A stretch of 17,773 nucleotides of DNA from Desulfurococcales archaeon. Its GTDB lineage: Archaea; Thermoproteota; Thermoprotei_A; Sulfolobales; NBVN01. Position numbers and translations under genes: made by a program. Where the stretch lies: positions 1 through 17,773 of the forward strand of contig JALWQN010000077.1 in the NCBI GenBank assembly GCA_027083115.1. Direction: 5' to 3'. The first letter of the stretch is position 1; each line of letters opens with the position of its first letter. Positions 6,836 through 15,077 of the stretch are shown piece by piece. The notes beneath the pieces are model-generated. The model saw only the letters and a list, made by a program, of their open reading frames with translations, was not told where the DNA came from and made no database searches.

Positions 6836-6845
6836 GATATAAATA
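6836..6845 (-). promoter_or_regulatory. TATA box of the KaiC-like/ferredoxin operon
   Basis: Minus-strand TATTTATATC, centred near 6841, is a good archaeal TATA box. A start about 26 bases downstream falls at ~6815, within the TTG-GTG-TTG start cluster of the KaiC-like gene, so the transcript is probably leaderless. The 6820-6929 gap also contains an AATAAAAG element (about 6889-6896) on the plus strand that could serve the divergent PPC-domain gene. Confidence 0.5.
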
Positions 6846-6929
6846 CCTTAACACTCCTTCTCTAGTGCATTAATACTGACGGGTTAAAGAATAAAAGACT
6901 AATGACGCGGTATTATTGGTGAAGAACTC

Positions 6930-7319
6930 TTGATTGCTGTAAAGATACCTGAAGGTAATGACCCGATTCCTTATCTGTCCACAATAATTAAGAATAAAGG
7001 GTTGAGGGGAGGCAAGATACTAGGGATTGGCGGCTTCAAGTGGGCTAAAGTAGGCATTTATAATGGCAAAACCTATGACGTCCAGCTAATTGTTGGTAGG
7101 GAAGGGCATGTTCTAGAAGTAGCCAGCTTAATGGGTAACTACATCCTGTTACCTGACGGTGAAGTAAGCATCCACATACACGTTACTTTAGGTAGGGATC
7201 ATGGTGAGGTTTATGCTGGACATCTCGTTAAGGCGGAAGTAAGTCCTTTCTTAGAGGTTTTCCTTGAGGAAGCCGAAAACAATGTTGGTGAGGTCTTCAC
7301 ACATAGAGTGAAGAAGTAA
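6930..7319 (+). CDS. PPC/DUF296-domain protein
   Basis: This is a 129-residue stand-alone PPC (DUF296, also called PCC) domain protein. In plants this domain is joined to AT-hooks in DNA-binding proteins; in bacteria and archaea it stands alone, forms trimers and has no settled function. Family features are the central HIHVTLGRDHGEVYAGHL segment (residues 82-99), with three regularly placed His residues (82, 84, 98) that could bind metal, and the closing phrase AEVSPFLEVFLEE (102-114). The start is TTG at 6930, with a GGTGA ribosome binding site at 6918-6922 in good position. The gene is the first of a tight operon: its TAA overlaps the ATG of the flavoenzyme gene (TAATG), so the two products may act together. 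No AT-hook or membrane segment is present. Confidence 0.85.
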   Translation: MIAVKIPEGNDPIPYLSTIIKNKGLRGGKILGIGGFKWAKVGIYNGKTYDVQLIVGREGHVLEVASLMGNYILLPDGEVSIHIHVTLGRDHGEVYAGHLVKAEVSPFLEVFLEEAENNVGEVFTHRVKK

Positions 7320-8680
7320 TGAATGATGCCGACGTCTGCGTAGTAGGTGGCGGCTTAGCCGGTCTCTCAGCAACATACTTCCTAAGTAAGATAAAAAGTT
7401 CCTTAAAGATAGTAGTGCTTGAGTCTAGTGAGGCCTTAGGTGGACTTCTAAGAACAGTTAATGTAAGTAATTTCTTTTTCGATGTAGGTGGATCCCACAT
7501 TATTTTCAGCAAGAACAAAGAAGTGCTTAATGATATGGTTGCTCTCCTTAACGGCAACTACCTCAAGCACAGAAGGAACACTAAGATATATTACAAAGGA
7601 AATTTTGTGAAGTATCCTTTCGAAGTGGGTTTGAAGGACCTGCTTCCTGAAGAAAGGCTTGAGTGCTTACGTGACATAGTAATTAACTATGTTAAGAGAA
7701 TTAGGAAAGAGTTAAGGCAACCTACGAACTTCCTGGAATGGATAAGGTACGTGTTCGGTGACTCGATAGCTGAGAAATACCTTATTCCATATAACCAGAA
7801 GCTATGGAAGGTTGACTTAAGAGAAATTTCTTTAGATTGGGTTGGTGGTAGGGTACCTAATCCGCCTATTGAGGACGTAATGAAGGCTGCTGCAGGAATC
7901 GATGTTGAGGGATACATACACCAACTTAATTTCTACTATCCGAGGCACGGGGGTATTGAGGCCTTAATTAATGCCTTAAAATCTAGGCTAAACTCAAGAA
8001 AAACTAAGGTACTTATGAATTCAAAAGTCACCGAATTAACGAAAAGCAACGGAAGTATTGAAGTAATTTTTACTGGTGGTAGAATAAAATGCAGGTCAGT
8101 TATTTATACAGCACCACTCAATAGATCAAGCAATATATTAAGGGACTTTCTAGGGGGGTCAAGCAATAAGTTAAATGATCTTAGGTCAATACCTTTAGCT
8201 GTAGTAGGGGTTGGATTGAAGGGTGGGGTGCTTCCCTACCACTGGATATACTTCCCCGAGAGCAACTACATATTTCATAGGGTAGCGTTCATCAGTAATT
8301 ACTCGCCCTACATCACCCCTGAGGGCTACTCATCAATAATTGCTGAAATAACTTTTCCTTCCGGGTCTGACGTAGAAAGAATTGACTCCGAAAAATTGGT
8401 GAGTGAAGTCGTTAATGGATTAGTTCGAAGCAAATTAATAGATAACGAATCCAGGGTGATCCTTTCTAAAGTGTGGGTCTGGAAGGATGCCTACATTATT
8501 TATGACAGAAAAAGGTCAGCAATACTAAAATCAATTAAGCCGTCTCTTGAGGAGAAGGGCATATTCCTTCACGGTCGCTTCGGAAGTTGGGATTACCTAA
8601 ATATGGATGCTGTATATAAGAGATCAAGAAACCTTGCTTTGGAAGTCGCTAGATACGTAAATAACATTACCAGCGGATAG
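7319..8680 (+). CDS. FAD-dependent amine-oxidase/protoporphyrinogen-oxidase-like enzyme
   Basis: This 453-residue flavoprotein resembles HemY/PPO-type and UDP-galactopyranose-mutase-like oxidoreductases (COG1232). The N-terminal Rossmann motif is GGGLAG (10-15) with Glu 35 ending strand 2 (VVLESSEALGG), followed by GGLLRT (41-46), typical of the amine-oxidase superfamily. The middle part, with GDSIAEKYLIPYNQKLWKVD, is the stretch seen in the PPO-like/UGM-like group. The C-terminus carries the FAD-closing phrase GRFGSWDYLNMD. It starts at ATG 7319, overlapping the PPC gene's stop. The true substrate cannot be assigned: no haem genes lie nearby, so oxidation of a porphyrin is not supported, and a sugar-nucleotide or lipid substrate is equally possible. 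The 3' end overlaps the convergent amidohydrolase gene by 57 bp. Confidence 0.88.
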   Translation: MNDADVCVVGGGLAGLSATYFLSKIKSSLKIVVLESSEALGGLLRTVNVSNFFFDVGGSHIIFSKNKEVLNDMVALLNGNYLKHRRNTKIYYKGNFVKYPFEVGLKDLLPEERLECLRDIVINYVKRIRKELRQPTNFLEWIRYVFGDSIAEKYLIPYNQKLWKVDLREISLDWVGGRVPNPPIEDVMKAAAGIDVEGYIHQLNFYYPRHGGIEALINALKSRLNSRKTKVLMNSKVTELTKSNGSIEVIFTGGRIKCRSVIYTAPLNRSSNILRDFLGGSSNKLNDLRSIPLAVVGVGLKGGVLPYHWIYFPESNYIFHRVAFISNYSPYITPEGYSSIIAEITFPSGSDVERIDSEKLVSEVVNGLVRSKLIDNESRVILSKVWVWKDAYIIYDRKRSAILKSIKPSLEEKGIFLHGRFGSWDYLNMDAVYKRSRNLALEVARYVNNITSG

Positions 8681-10135
8681 CACTAGTTTGGGCTTTATGG
8701 CTGCAACATCATAACCATGCAGTGAATTAATGTTTTCGTCAAGAACAACTAAGTTGGCTTCCACTCCCTCCTTAATTATTGATGAACCGAAACATGGGTC
8801 ACCAAAATATGCTTGGAAAGCATTCTCCGTAGATAGAGTTTCTTCATAGGTATAAGCTTGAAGCATTCCTCTACTCACAGCAGAAGAGACCCCCAAGTAA
8901 GGGTTCCTTGGTTCCACAGGAAAATCGCTACTTGCATAAAGGTTTAATCCAGCATTCATTAGTGACTTAAAGGAATAAACCCACCTTAAGTCACTAGGTT
9001 TTAAGGCCGTACTCAACCACCAGTCACTAACTAGGAAGTGCGGTTGAACAACCACATGCGGTTTCAGCAAGGATAACTTGTCTATAATATCTGGCGGCGT
9101 TAACGATGCATGTTCAATTCTTAATTTTTTGCGGGGGATTCCGGCCCTTAGCGCGTAATTTAGTACAGCCTCAATAGCACCATCACCTATGGCGTGAATA
9201 GCTAACTGACCACCTAATTTATGGGACAGTGAGTAAAGCTGTTTGAAGCTTGCCTCACTTAAGAGCAGCTTACCCTTCCCTCCATCTCTATAGCCTTTCC
9301 TTAGGTGGGCAGTCCTACCGCCGAAGGAACCATCAGCGAATCCCTTAACTCCGCATAATCTAATCCCCTTATTTATTCGTCCAGAAGAAACGAATTCTGA
9401 AGCGGTTTCTGGCGTTAAGTAAACACCTATATTAATTAGGTCTTGCACGCCTGAACTGCTTAACGCATCCATAAGTTGTTTGCTTACGCTCATTATATTT
9501 AAGTGGGTCACACCTAAGCTAATATACTCCATAACGTAATTTATGATGTACTTCCTTATTTCCTCTAGGGTAGGCTTAGGGATTAAGGTGCGCGCTAAAT
9601 CAACACCTTCTTCTATAACAATACCTGAAGGCCTCCCATCCTCCTTAATCAGGTATTCATTAATTCTGTTACCGAACCTATCATGCAGGAGCCTCACTGC
9701 TTTAGTGTTGAGGAGGGCTACATGCCCACAAACCCTAACTAGAACTGCAGGTATGTCCCCAGTAAATGGATCAATATCCCATCTTGTTGGGTAACGATGT
9801 TCTTTGAAGATCGTGTGATCCCATCCTCTACCGTAAATAAAGGCCTTATTTCTCAAAACCCACCTTCTTACTTTTTCCTTCAACTCATCAATGCTCCTAA
9901 TACCCCTTAGGTCAAGGGTATTCGGTCCCATTAATGGTACGTGAGTGTGCGAATCATGCAAGGAAGGAATGATACTCGACCCTTCTAAATCTATCTTCCT
10001 CAATCCCTCACTCATAAAGTAATCAGTTAAGCTAGACTCATACCCTACCTTAACGATAATGCCCTCGCTAACAATTAAGGAATCACCCTCAAAACCAAAA
10101 ATAGATCCATTAACTAAGATAGCCCTCAAAACCAC
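8624..10135 (-). CDS. Amidohydrolase-superfamily enzyme, YtcJ-like (Amidohydro_3)
   Basis: This 503-residue metal-dependent hydrolase of the amidohydrolase superfamily belongs to the YtcJ/exoenzyme-regulatory-protein-like branch. Metal-site residues are H63 and H65 in LHDSHTHVPLMG, H314 in AIHAIGDGA, H342 in RIEHASL and D404 in ASSDFPVEPRNP. GVKGFADGSFGGRTAHL (262-278) is a strong hallmark of this branch and includes K264. The N- and C-terminal parts form the small beta-sandwich typical of the family, ending with KPKLVLSAGNVIYV. The start is GTG 10135. A 12-bp palindromic TATA element at 10160-10171 lies about 25-30 bases upstream, so a leaderless or very short-leader mRNA is likely. The substrate is unknown; the family acts on amides, N-acyl amino acids or similar compounds. 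Its last 57 bases are antisense to the end of the flavoenzyme gene. Confidence 0.9.
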   Translation of the reverse strand: MVLRAILVNGSIFGFEGDSLIVSEGIIVKVGYESSLTDYFMSEGLRKIDLEGSSIIPSLHDSHTHVPLMGPNTLDLRGIRSIDELKEKVRRWVLRNKAFIYGRGWDHTIFKEHRYPTRWDIDPFTGDIPAVLVRVCGHVALLNTKAVRLLHDRFGNRINEYLIKEDGRPSGIVIEEGVDLARTLIPKPTLEEIRKYIINYVMEYISLGVTHLNIMSVSKQLMDALSSSGVQDLINIGVYLTPETASEFVSSGRINKGIRLCGVKGFADGSFGGRTAHLRKGYRDGGKGKLLLSEASFKQLYSLSHKLGGQLAIHAIGDGAIEAVLNYALRAGIPRKKLRIEHASLTPPDIIDKLSLLKPHVVVQPHFLVSDWWLSTALKPSDLRWVYSFKSLMNAGLNLYASSDFPVEPRNPYLGVSSAVSRGMLQAYTYEETLSTENAFQAYFGDPCFGSSIIKEGVEANLVVLDENINSLHGYDVAAIKPKLVLSAGNVIYVSSDFQSKVS

Positions 10136-10159
10136 ACCCTCGAATACCTATTCTGCCAA

Positions 10160-10171
10160 GCATTATAATGC
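10160..10171 (-). promoter_or_regulatory. Palindromic TATA element for the amidohydrolase gene
   Basis: GCATTATAATGC is a perfect 12-bp palindrome containing TATAAT, centred ~30 bases upstream of the GTG start at 10135, so transcription would begin at about 10139. Because it is symmetric it could in principle bind TBP in both directions. The plus-strand neighbour has its own candidate, ATTATAAG at 10210-10217, about 25 bases before an expected start near 10238. Confidence 0.45.
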
Positions 10172-10248
10172 CTTACATCATTCCTTGCCGAAGAGTCTTT
10201 CAGCTAAAGATTATAAGCTCATTCATTACACTTTCTAGGTGTTGAGCA

Positions 10249-11292
10249 ATGATTAAGGGTAAAGCCATCGCAATAGGTTTAGCAGTATTTGTAGTGGTGT
10301 GGTTACTTTCTTCACTCTCTATAGCTTCATCAGCCACTAAGGTATTCGCGATGAAGGATCCTTTAGGTGATGACTACGGTAACGGAGAGTACGTGTACCC
10401 CTTAAACAATTCTTACGTTAAGGGGTGCCTGGACTTAACCGGTTTTAAGGTTTTGGTAAGCAGTGATGAAGTGATTTTCAAGGTTAACTTAAGTGTTCTA
10501 GGGGGTAATCCCCTTAACTTAAGTAATGGTTTCTCTTTGCAAGAAATACAGATTTACGTTCATACTGGTAACTCCTACGTAGGCAGGACTGATACTTTAG
10601 GGCTTAACGTATGGATAAGGAATATTGATGCTTGGCAATTCATGATTTTAGTTAATGGGTTAAAACCCAGCAAACCTAAATTCCTTTTAGGGACACCCAC
10701 ATCGATATTGATGTATTATAACGGTAGCTTGAGAGACTCATTTAATGTTAATGTGAAGAATAACTCAATAATTATTTCTGTACCTAAAGCCATGATTCCT
10801 TCACAATGGCTTAACAACATTAATAAGTGGAGATATGTGGTTGCTGTAACCCCCTTCGATATCGAGAAACCTTACGGAGTTATGACCTACTCTGTTAAAG
10901 CAACTAATGAGAGTGTTGGCGGAGCAACCGAAGATGCTGTTAAGGCAAAGGTGCAACCTAAGCTCATGGATCTGCTCGCCCCGAACACTAGTGCACAGTA
11001 CTTAATGCTCTCAAGCTATAACTCAACAACAGGTAGGCTGGCTGTTATTGCTGCAGTCCCTTATCTAGGAGGGTATGGAATTCCGAAACCACCCAAAACA
11101 GTAACTACTACGTTAACAACAACTAAGACAGTGCACGAAACAGTAACTAAGTACGTCTACGGAACGGAGACAGTAACTAAAGCAATAATTAAGGAGTATT
11201 ATGGGGTAACGACTTGGTGGCTCATAGGACTCTCAATGATTTTACTTATTCTGCTGGCTGCACTAATGGAGAAGGAAAGAAAGAAGAAATAA
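10249..11292 (+). CDS. Membrane-anchored surface protein with glucodextranase-C/DOMON-like domain
   Basis: This 347-residue exported protein has a signal-anchor-like N-terminus (hydrophobic residues 6-28), an extracellular domain opening with MKDPLGDDYGNGEYVYPLN (35-53), a Thr-rich stalk (about 284-312, with TVTTTLTTTKTV and TETVTK), and a C-terminal transmembrane helix (322-340) with a basic KERKKK tail. The DPxGDDxGxGxYxYP phrase marks the glucodextranase C-terminal domain family, a DOMON-like beta-sandwich thought to bind carbohydrate or haem and common as the binding part of archaeal surface proteins. Eight N-X-S/T sequons (N53, 80, 90, 158, 171, 220, 246, 258) predict heavy glycosylation. 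The ATG start at 10249 has AGGTG at 10237-10241 in good position. No catalytic domain or transporter gene is adjacent, so it is a stand-alone binding or envelope protein; the ligand is unknown. Confidence 0.8.
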   Translation: MIKGKAIAIGLAVFVVVWLLSSLSIASSATKVFAMKDPLGDDYGNGEYVYPLNNSYVKGCLDLTGFKVLVSSDEVIFKVNLSVLGGNPLNLSNGFSLQEIQIYVHTGNSYVGRTDTLGLNVWIRNIDAWQFMILVNGLKPSKPKFLLGTPTSILMYYNGSLRDSFNVNVKNNSIIISVPKAMIPSQWLNNINKWRYVVAVTPFDIEKPYGVMTYSVKATNESVGGATEDAVKAKVQPKLMDLLAPNTSAQYLMLSSYNSTTGRLAVIAAVPYLGGYGIPKPPKTVTTTLTTTKTVHETVTKYVYGTETVTKAIIKEYYGVTTWWLIGLSMILLILLAALMEKERKKK

Positions 11293-11387
11293 GTTATTAC
11301 TTAGCTTTAGCCCTGTCTTTTATTTCTGGATAAGAAAACACTCTAACAGCAGAATAAATTAAATTCTTTAAAAACTTAAATAATACG

Positions 11388-13790
11388 GTGCCTTTTGTGA
11401 GGCTGAGTTTTTACCTACTTGACATAAGTTATGAGGTTGTGGGTGATGAACCGGCAATTCTTTTGTGGGGCCTAAAAGACGACGGTAGCCCAATCCTTCT
11501 TTTGGATAGGTCCTTCAGACCGTACTTTTATGTCCTCCCGGAAGAAGGTACTGACCTGAAACAGCTTTCCAAAAGAATTAAGGCATTAAGTAAGCCCAAG
11601 TCCCCAATAACTGATGTAAGTATTGAAGACATGAAGTATTATGGCAAACCGGTTAAGGCACTTACTGTTAAGACAGTCATTCCAGAGTACGTTAGGGAAT
11701 ATAGGGAGGAAATAAGGAAGTTCCCCGAAGTTAGGGACGTCCTAGAGGCAGACATACGTTTCTCCATGAGGTACCTTATAGATAAGGACATAACGCCATC
11801 ATCATGGCTGAAAGCTGAGGTTCTGGGACCGAAGATAGAAGATAAATATAGGGTTAAGGAAGTTTATGAAGTGGCTGGAGAATTCGAGGAAATACCTAAC
11901 AAGCTCCCGCCAAAAATGAAGGTAATGGCCTTCGATATAGAGGTATATAATCCAGGGGGTTCACCTAAGCCAGAGAAAGACCCCGTAATTATTGTTTCCT
12001 TAGCTACTAATGACGGCTTACTGAAGATAATCCCTGCTAAAGATAGCAGTAAAGGAGATGCCTTAGCTATTAAGGAATTCGTTAATTTCGTTAAAACATA
12101 TGACCCAGACATTATTGTGGGTTACAACAGCAATGGCTTTGACTGGCCTTACCTTATAAAACGCTCTGAGATTCTTGGGGTTACTTTAGATGTGGGAAGA
12201 GTTAAGAAAGGAGTCCCGAGGACTTCAGTGTATGGGCATATTTCAGTTCAGGGGAGAGCTAACGTAGACCTCTATGACTTCGCAAGAGAAATATATGAAG
12301 TTAAAATTAAGTCGCTTGAGGAGGTCGCTGACTACTTAGGGGTTATGAAAAAATCAGAAAGAACCCTAATCCCTTGGTACGAGATCTATATGTACTGGGA
12401 TGACCTAAAAAAGAGAGAAACCCTGGTTAAGTACGCGAGAGACGATGTTCTTTCAACGCTAGGGCTGAGCGATAAGTTCCTCCCTTTTGCAACACAGCTC
12501 TCCAGCCTTACTGGATTACCGCTAGATCAGGTAGGTGCTGCTTCAGTAGCTTTCAGGCTTGAGTGGTTCTTGATGAGGTCAGCAAGAAAATTCAGGGAAT
12601 TGGTTCCTAACAGGGTTGAGAGACCTTACTCTACGTATAAGGGAGCAATAGTTCTTCAGCCTAAGAAAGGAGTTCATCACAACATCGCTGTGCTTGACTT
12701 TTCCTCGATGTACCCGAACCTAATGATTAAGTACAACATAGGCCCTGATACCTTCGTTGATGGCCCATGCGATGAGAGTGAGTGCTATATCATACCTGAG
12801 TTAGGTTATAAGTTTAGGAGGGAACCCCCTGGATTCTATAAGAGCGTCTTAACTACACTCCTTACTTTAAGGAGGAAGGTTAAGGAGGATATGAAGAAAT
12901 ACCCTGCTGAATCCCCAGAATACAGGTTACTTAATGAGAGGCAAAAAGCCCTTAAAGTACTTGCTAATGCCTCCTATGGCTATATGGGGTGGGCTGGAGC
13001 CAGATGGTACTTTAAGGAAGGAGCTGAGGCCGTTACTGCCTTGGGTAGAAACACCATAAAGAAAGCTATAGAGATCGCAAGGTCTTTAGGGCTTGAGGTA
13101 ATTTATGGCGACACGGATTCATTGTTTGTCACTAACTATGAAGATAAGGTTGAGGAATTCATAGAGAAAATAAATAATGAGTTAGGTCTTGAAATTAAGG
13201 TAGATAAGGTCTATAAGAAGGTCTTCTTTACGGAAGCTAAGAAAAGGTATATTGGCCTCTTGGATAGGGGCAAGATAGATATTGTTGGTTTCGAGGCTGT
13301 CCGGGGAGACTGGACTGAGATAGCTAAGGAAGTTCAGGAAGAAGTAGCTAGGATAATACTATCTACTGAGAAAGTAGAGGAAGCAATTAATTATGTCAGA
13401 AACATAGTCAGTAAGCTTCGTGAAGGGAAAGTGGAGAAAGAAAAGCTAATTATTTGGAAGAAAATAAGCAAGAAAATAGAGGAGTACGATGTTAGCGCAC
13501 CACACGTTATTGCGGCCAGGCGCCTAGCTAAAGCTGGTATAAAGGTAGAGCCAGGATCGGAGATTGGGTACCTAATAGCTAAAGGCTCCGGAAACATTTC
13601 AGGTAGGGCCTATCCATTCATGATGCTGAAGATTGACAATATCGATGTAGATTACTATGTTAAGCACCAAATAATTCCTGCTGCCTTAAGGATCCTCTCA
13701 TACTTTGGGGTTACCGAAAAGCAGCTTGAGGCGGCGGGCAAAGCAAAGAAAACATTAATGGATTATTTTTCAGCAAGCAAAAAGGGCTAA
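11388..13790 (+). CDS. Family B DNA polymerase (replicative/repair), intein-free
   Basis: This 800-residue B-family DNA polymerase has an intact proofreading exonuclease: Exo I FDIEVY (D183, E185), Exo II YNSNGFDWPYL, Exo III YARDDVLS. The polymerase domain has motif A LDFSSMYPNLM (D437), motif B KVLANASYGYMGW, and motif C YGDTDS (D575, D577). The N-terminal FRPYFYVLP segment matches the region that forms the uracil-sensing pocket in archaeal PolB. The C-terminus KKTLMDYFSASKKG resembles a PCNA-interacting PIP box with Lys instead of Gln at the first position. By length it is nearer the crenarchaeal PolB3 group than the ~880-residue PolB1, but subgroup assignment is uncertain. The GTG start at 11388 follows AT-rich promoter-like sequence (11352-11375) with no Shine-Dalgarno sequence, so it is probably leaderless. 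Inteins are common at motifs A-C in archaeal PolB; none is present here. Confidence 0.95.
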   Translation: MPFVRLSFYLLDISYEVVGDEPAILLWGLKDDGSPILLLDRSFRPYFYVLPEEGTDLKQLSKRIKALSKPKSPITDVSIEDMKYYGKPVKALTVKTVIPEYVREYREEIRKFPEVRDVLEADIRFSMRYLIDKDITPSSWLKAEVLGPKIEDKYRVKEVYEVAGEFEEIPNKLPPKMKVMAFDIEVYNPGGSPKPEKDPVIIVSLATNDGLLKIIPAKDSSKGDALAIKEFVNFVKTYDPDIIVGYNSNGFDWPYLIKRSEILGVTLDVGRVKKGVPRTSVYGHISVQGRANVDLYDFAREIYEVKIKSLEEVADYLGVMKKSERTLIPWYEIYMYWDDLKKRETLVKYARDDVLSTLGLSDKFLPFATQLSSLTGLPLDQVGAASVAFRLEWFLMRSARKFRELVPNRVERPYSTYKGAIVLQPKKGVHHNIAVLDFSSMYPNLMIKYNIGPDTFVDGPCDESECYIIPELGYKFRREPPGFYKSVLTTLLTLRRKVKEDMKKYPAESPEYRLLNERQKALKVLANASYGYMGWAGARWYFKEGAEAVTALGRNTIKKAIEIARSLGLEVIYGDTDSLFVTNYEDKVEEFIEKINNELGLEIKVDKVYKKVFFTEAKKRYIGLLDRGKIDIVGFEAVRGDWTEIAKEVQEEVARIILSTEKVEEAINYVRNIVSKLREGKVEKEKLIIWKKISKKIEEYDVSAPHVIAARRLAKAGIKVEPGSEIGYLIAKGSGNISGRAYPFMMLKIDNIDVDYYVKHQIIPAALRILSYFGVTEKQLEAAGKAKKTLMDYFSASKKG

Positions 13791-13791
13791 A

Positions 13792-14979
13792 TTACTGAAC
13801 TAAGTCATCAAACGTCAACATAACTGTGTTGGCTGGTTTCTTAGTTATTGAAGCTATTCTCGCTCCGATAATGGCCTTAATTCCCTTAACTGCTGCTGCA
13901 TCAACAACCCTCTGAGTTATTATTCCGTCCATAATTACTGCATTAATTTTCTCATTACTGCTAAGTATGTAATCAACAACATCTCTTACGGGTACCTTAT
14001 CTATAGGTTTCCAGACCTCATCATAGACTACTGCCTCCAGAGTTCCCCTCAGATTACTTATTGACTCAAGAACTTCTGAAGGGATCTTTAGGGCCTCAAC
14101 ATATTGGGCTTGAGGAGTAATTCCTGCCTCAGGCATTGTTACTTTAGCTTCCTTGGCTTGCGGTGTAGGTTGCTGAGCTAATTCCTTCACTGGAACAGCA
14201 TTCTTTAATGCCTTCATTATTTCCTTGCCTGTAAGCTCCTCAACCTCACGCCCTGGCGGGGCCCTTGCAACATAATCCACCTTAGCTACACGCAATAACT
14301 CCTTAAGAATTAAGTCGCCAGCATGATCTCCATCAAGGAAAGCAATAACTCTCTTCTTTCTCTTACTTAACTGAATTACTGAGTCAGGTATTTTTCCTTT
14401 AGCACCCTCAATAGCTATTGCATTCTTGTATCCATACCTTAGCAAATTAATTACATCGGCCCTACCCTCAACAATTATTAAGGTGTCGGACTTCTCGATC
14501 TCTGGCCCGGCAACTAATCCTTCAGGACCATACTGAATTACCTCCCCTACCTTAACAGAACTCTCAATATCGTAAAGGATCTCCCTTACGTCAACACCTT
14601 TTTCCTTAAACCACTTCCTAAGTAAATCCTTAGCTCTCTCAGCTATTTTCCTTATTTTCTCCTGCCTCAAATCAATTATGTCAGTTACCCTTATGCGTGC
14701 GTTAAACGGGCCGACCTTATCCACAAACTCAAGCATCGCAGCAATTAAGGCAGTTTCTGCCTTATCGAGGTTGGAAGGCAGCAGTATTTCACCCACTGAC
14801 TTACCACCATGGTGCTTCAGGTCAACGGAAATCCTACCTATCCTTCCCTTATCCTGAAGCTCCCTTAAATCGAAATCGGGGCCGAATAGGCCTTCAGTCT
14901 GCCCGAACACTGCCCCAATAATGTCTGGCTTATCCACTAAGCCATCAACCTCAATCCTGGCTCTAATCATATACTTCAT
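13792..14979 (-). CDS. dnaG: Archaeal DnaG-like primase (TOPRIM domain)
   Basis: This is the archaeal DnaG-type primase, which can prime DNA synthesis in vitro and is also a subunit of the archaeal exosome, where it helps bind poly(A)-rich RNA. Over 395 residues it has the archaeal N-terminal domain (YMIRARIEVDGLVDKPDIIGAVFGQTEGL...), then the TOPRIM domain with the catalytic Glu in IIVEGRADVINLL (E171) and the Asp pair in AFLDGDHAGD (D216, D218), a Gln/Pro/Ala-rich linker (about 265-295), and a C-terminal alpha-beta domain ending in VMLTFDDLVQ. It lacks the zinc-binding and DnaB-binding domains of bacterial DnaG, as expected. The ATG at 14979 is chosen because GAGGTGA on the minus strand lies 6-7 bases before it. 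Its stop lies one base beyond the PolB stop, tail to tail. Confidence 0.95.
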   Translation of the reverse strand: MKYMIRARIEVDGLVDKPDIIGAVFGQTEGLFGPDFDLRELQDKGRIGRISVDLKHHGGKSVGEILLPSNLDKAETALIAAMLEFVDKVGPFNARIRVTDIIDLRQEKIRKIAERAKDLLRKWFKEKGVDVREILYDIESSVKVGEVIQYGPEGLVAGPEIEKSDTLIIVEGRADVINLLRYGYKNAIAIEGAKGKIPDSVIQLSKRKKRVIAFLDGDHAGDLILKELLRVAKVDYVARAPPGREVEELTGKEIMKALKNAVPVKELAQQPTPQAKEAKVTMPEAGITPQAQYVEALKIPSEVLESISNLRGTLEAVVYDEVWKPIDKVPVRDVVDYILSSNEKINAVIMDGIITQRVVDAAAVKGIKAIIGARIASITKKPANTVMLTFDDLVQ

Positions 14980-15077
14980 TCATTATCACCTCATGACTGA
15001 TAAGCGTCTGATATTAGTTTTTAACTGGAGTAAATAAGTTGATAACCACTTACGCAAGAATTAATTGAGGACCTATT

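Noticed and set aside
11388..13790. Intein in the DNA polymerase gene, expected because archaeal PolB often carries them and another intein is nearby
   Set aside because: Motifs A, B and C are uninterrupted and the length is normal at 800 residues.
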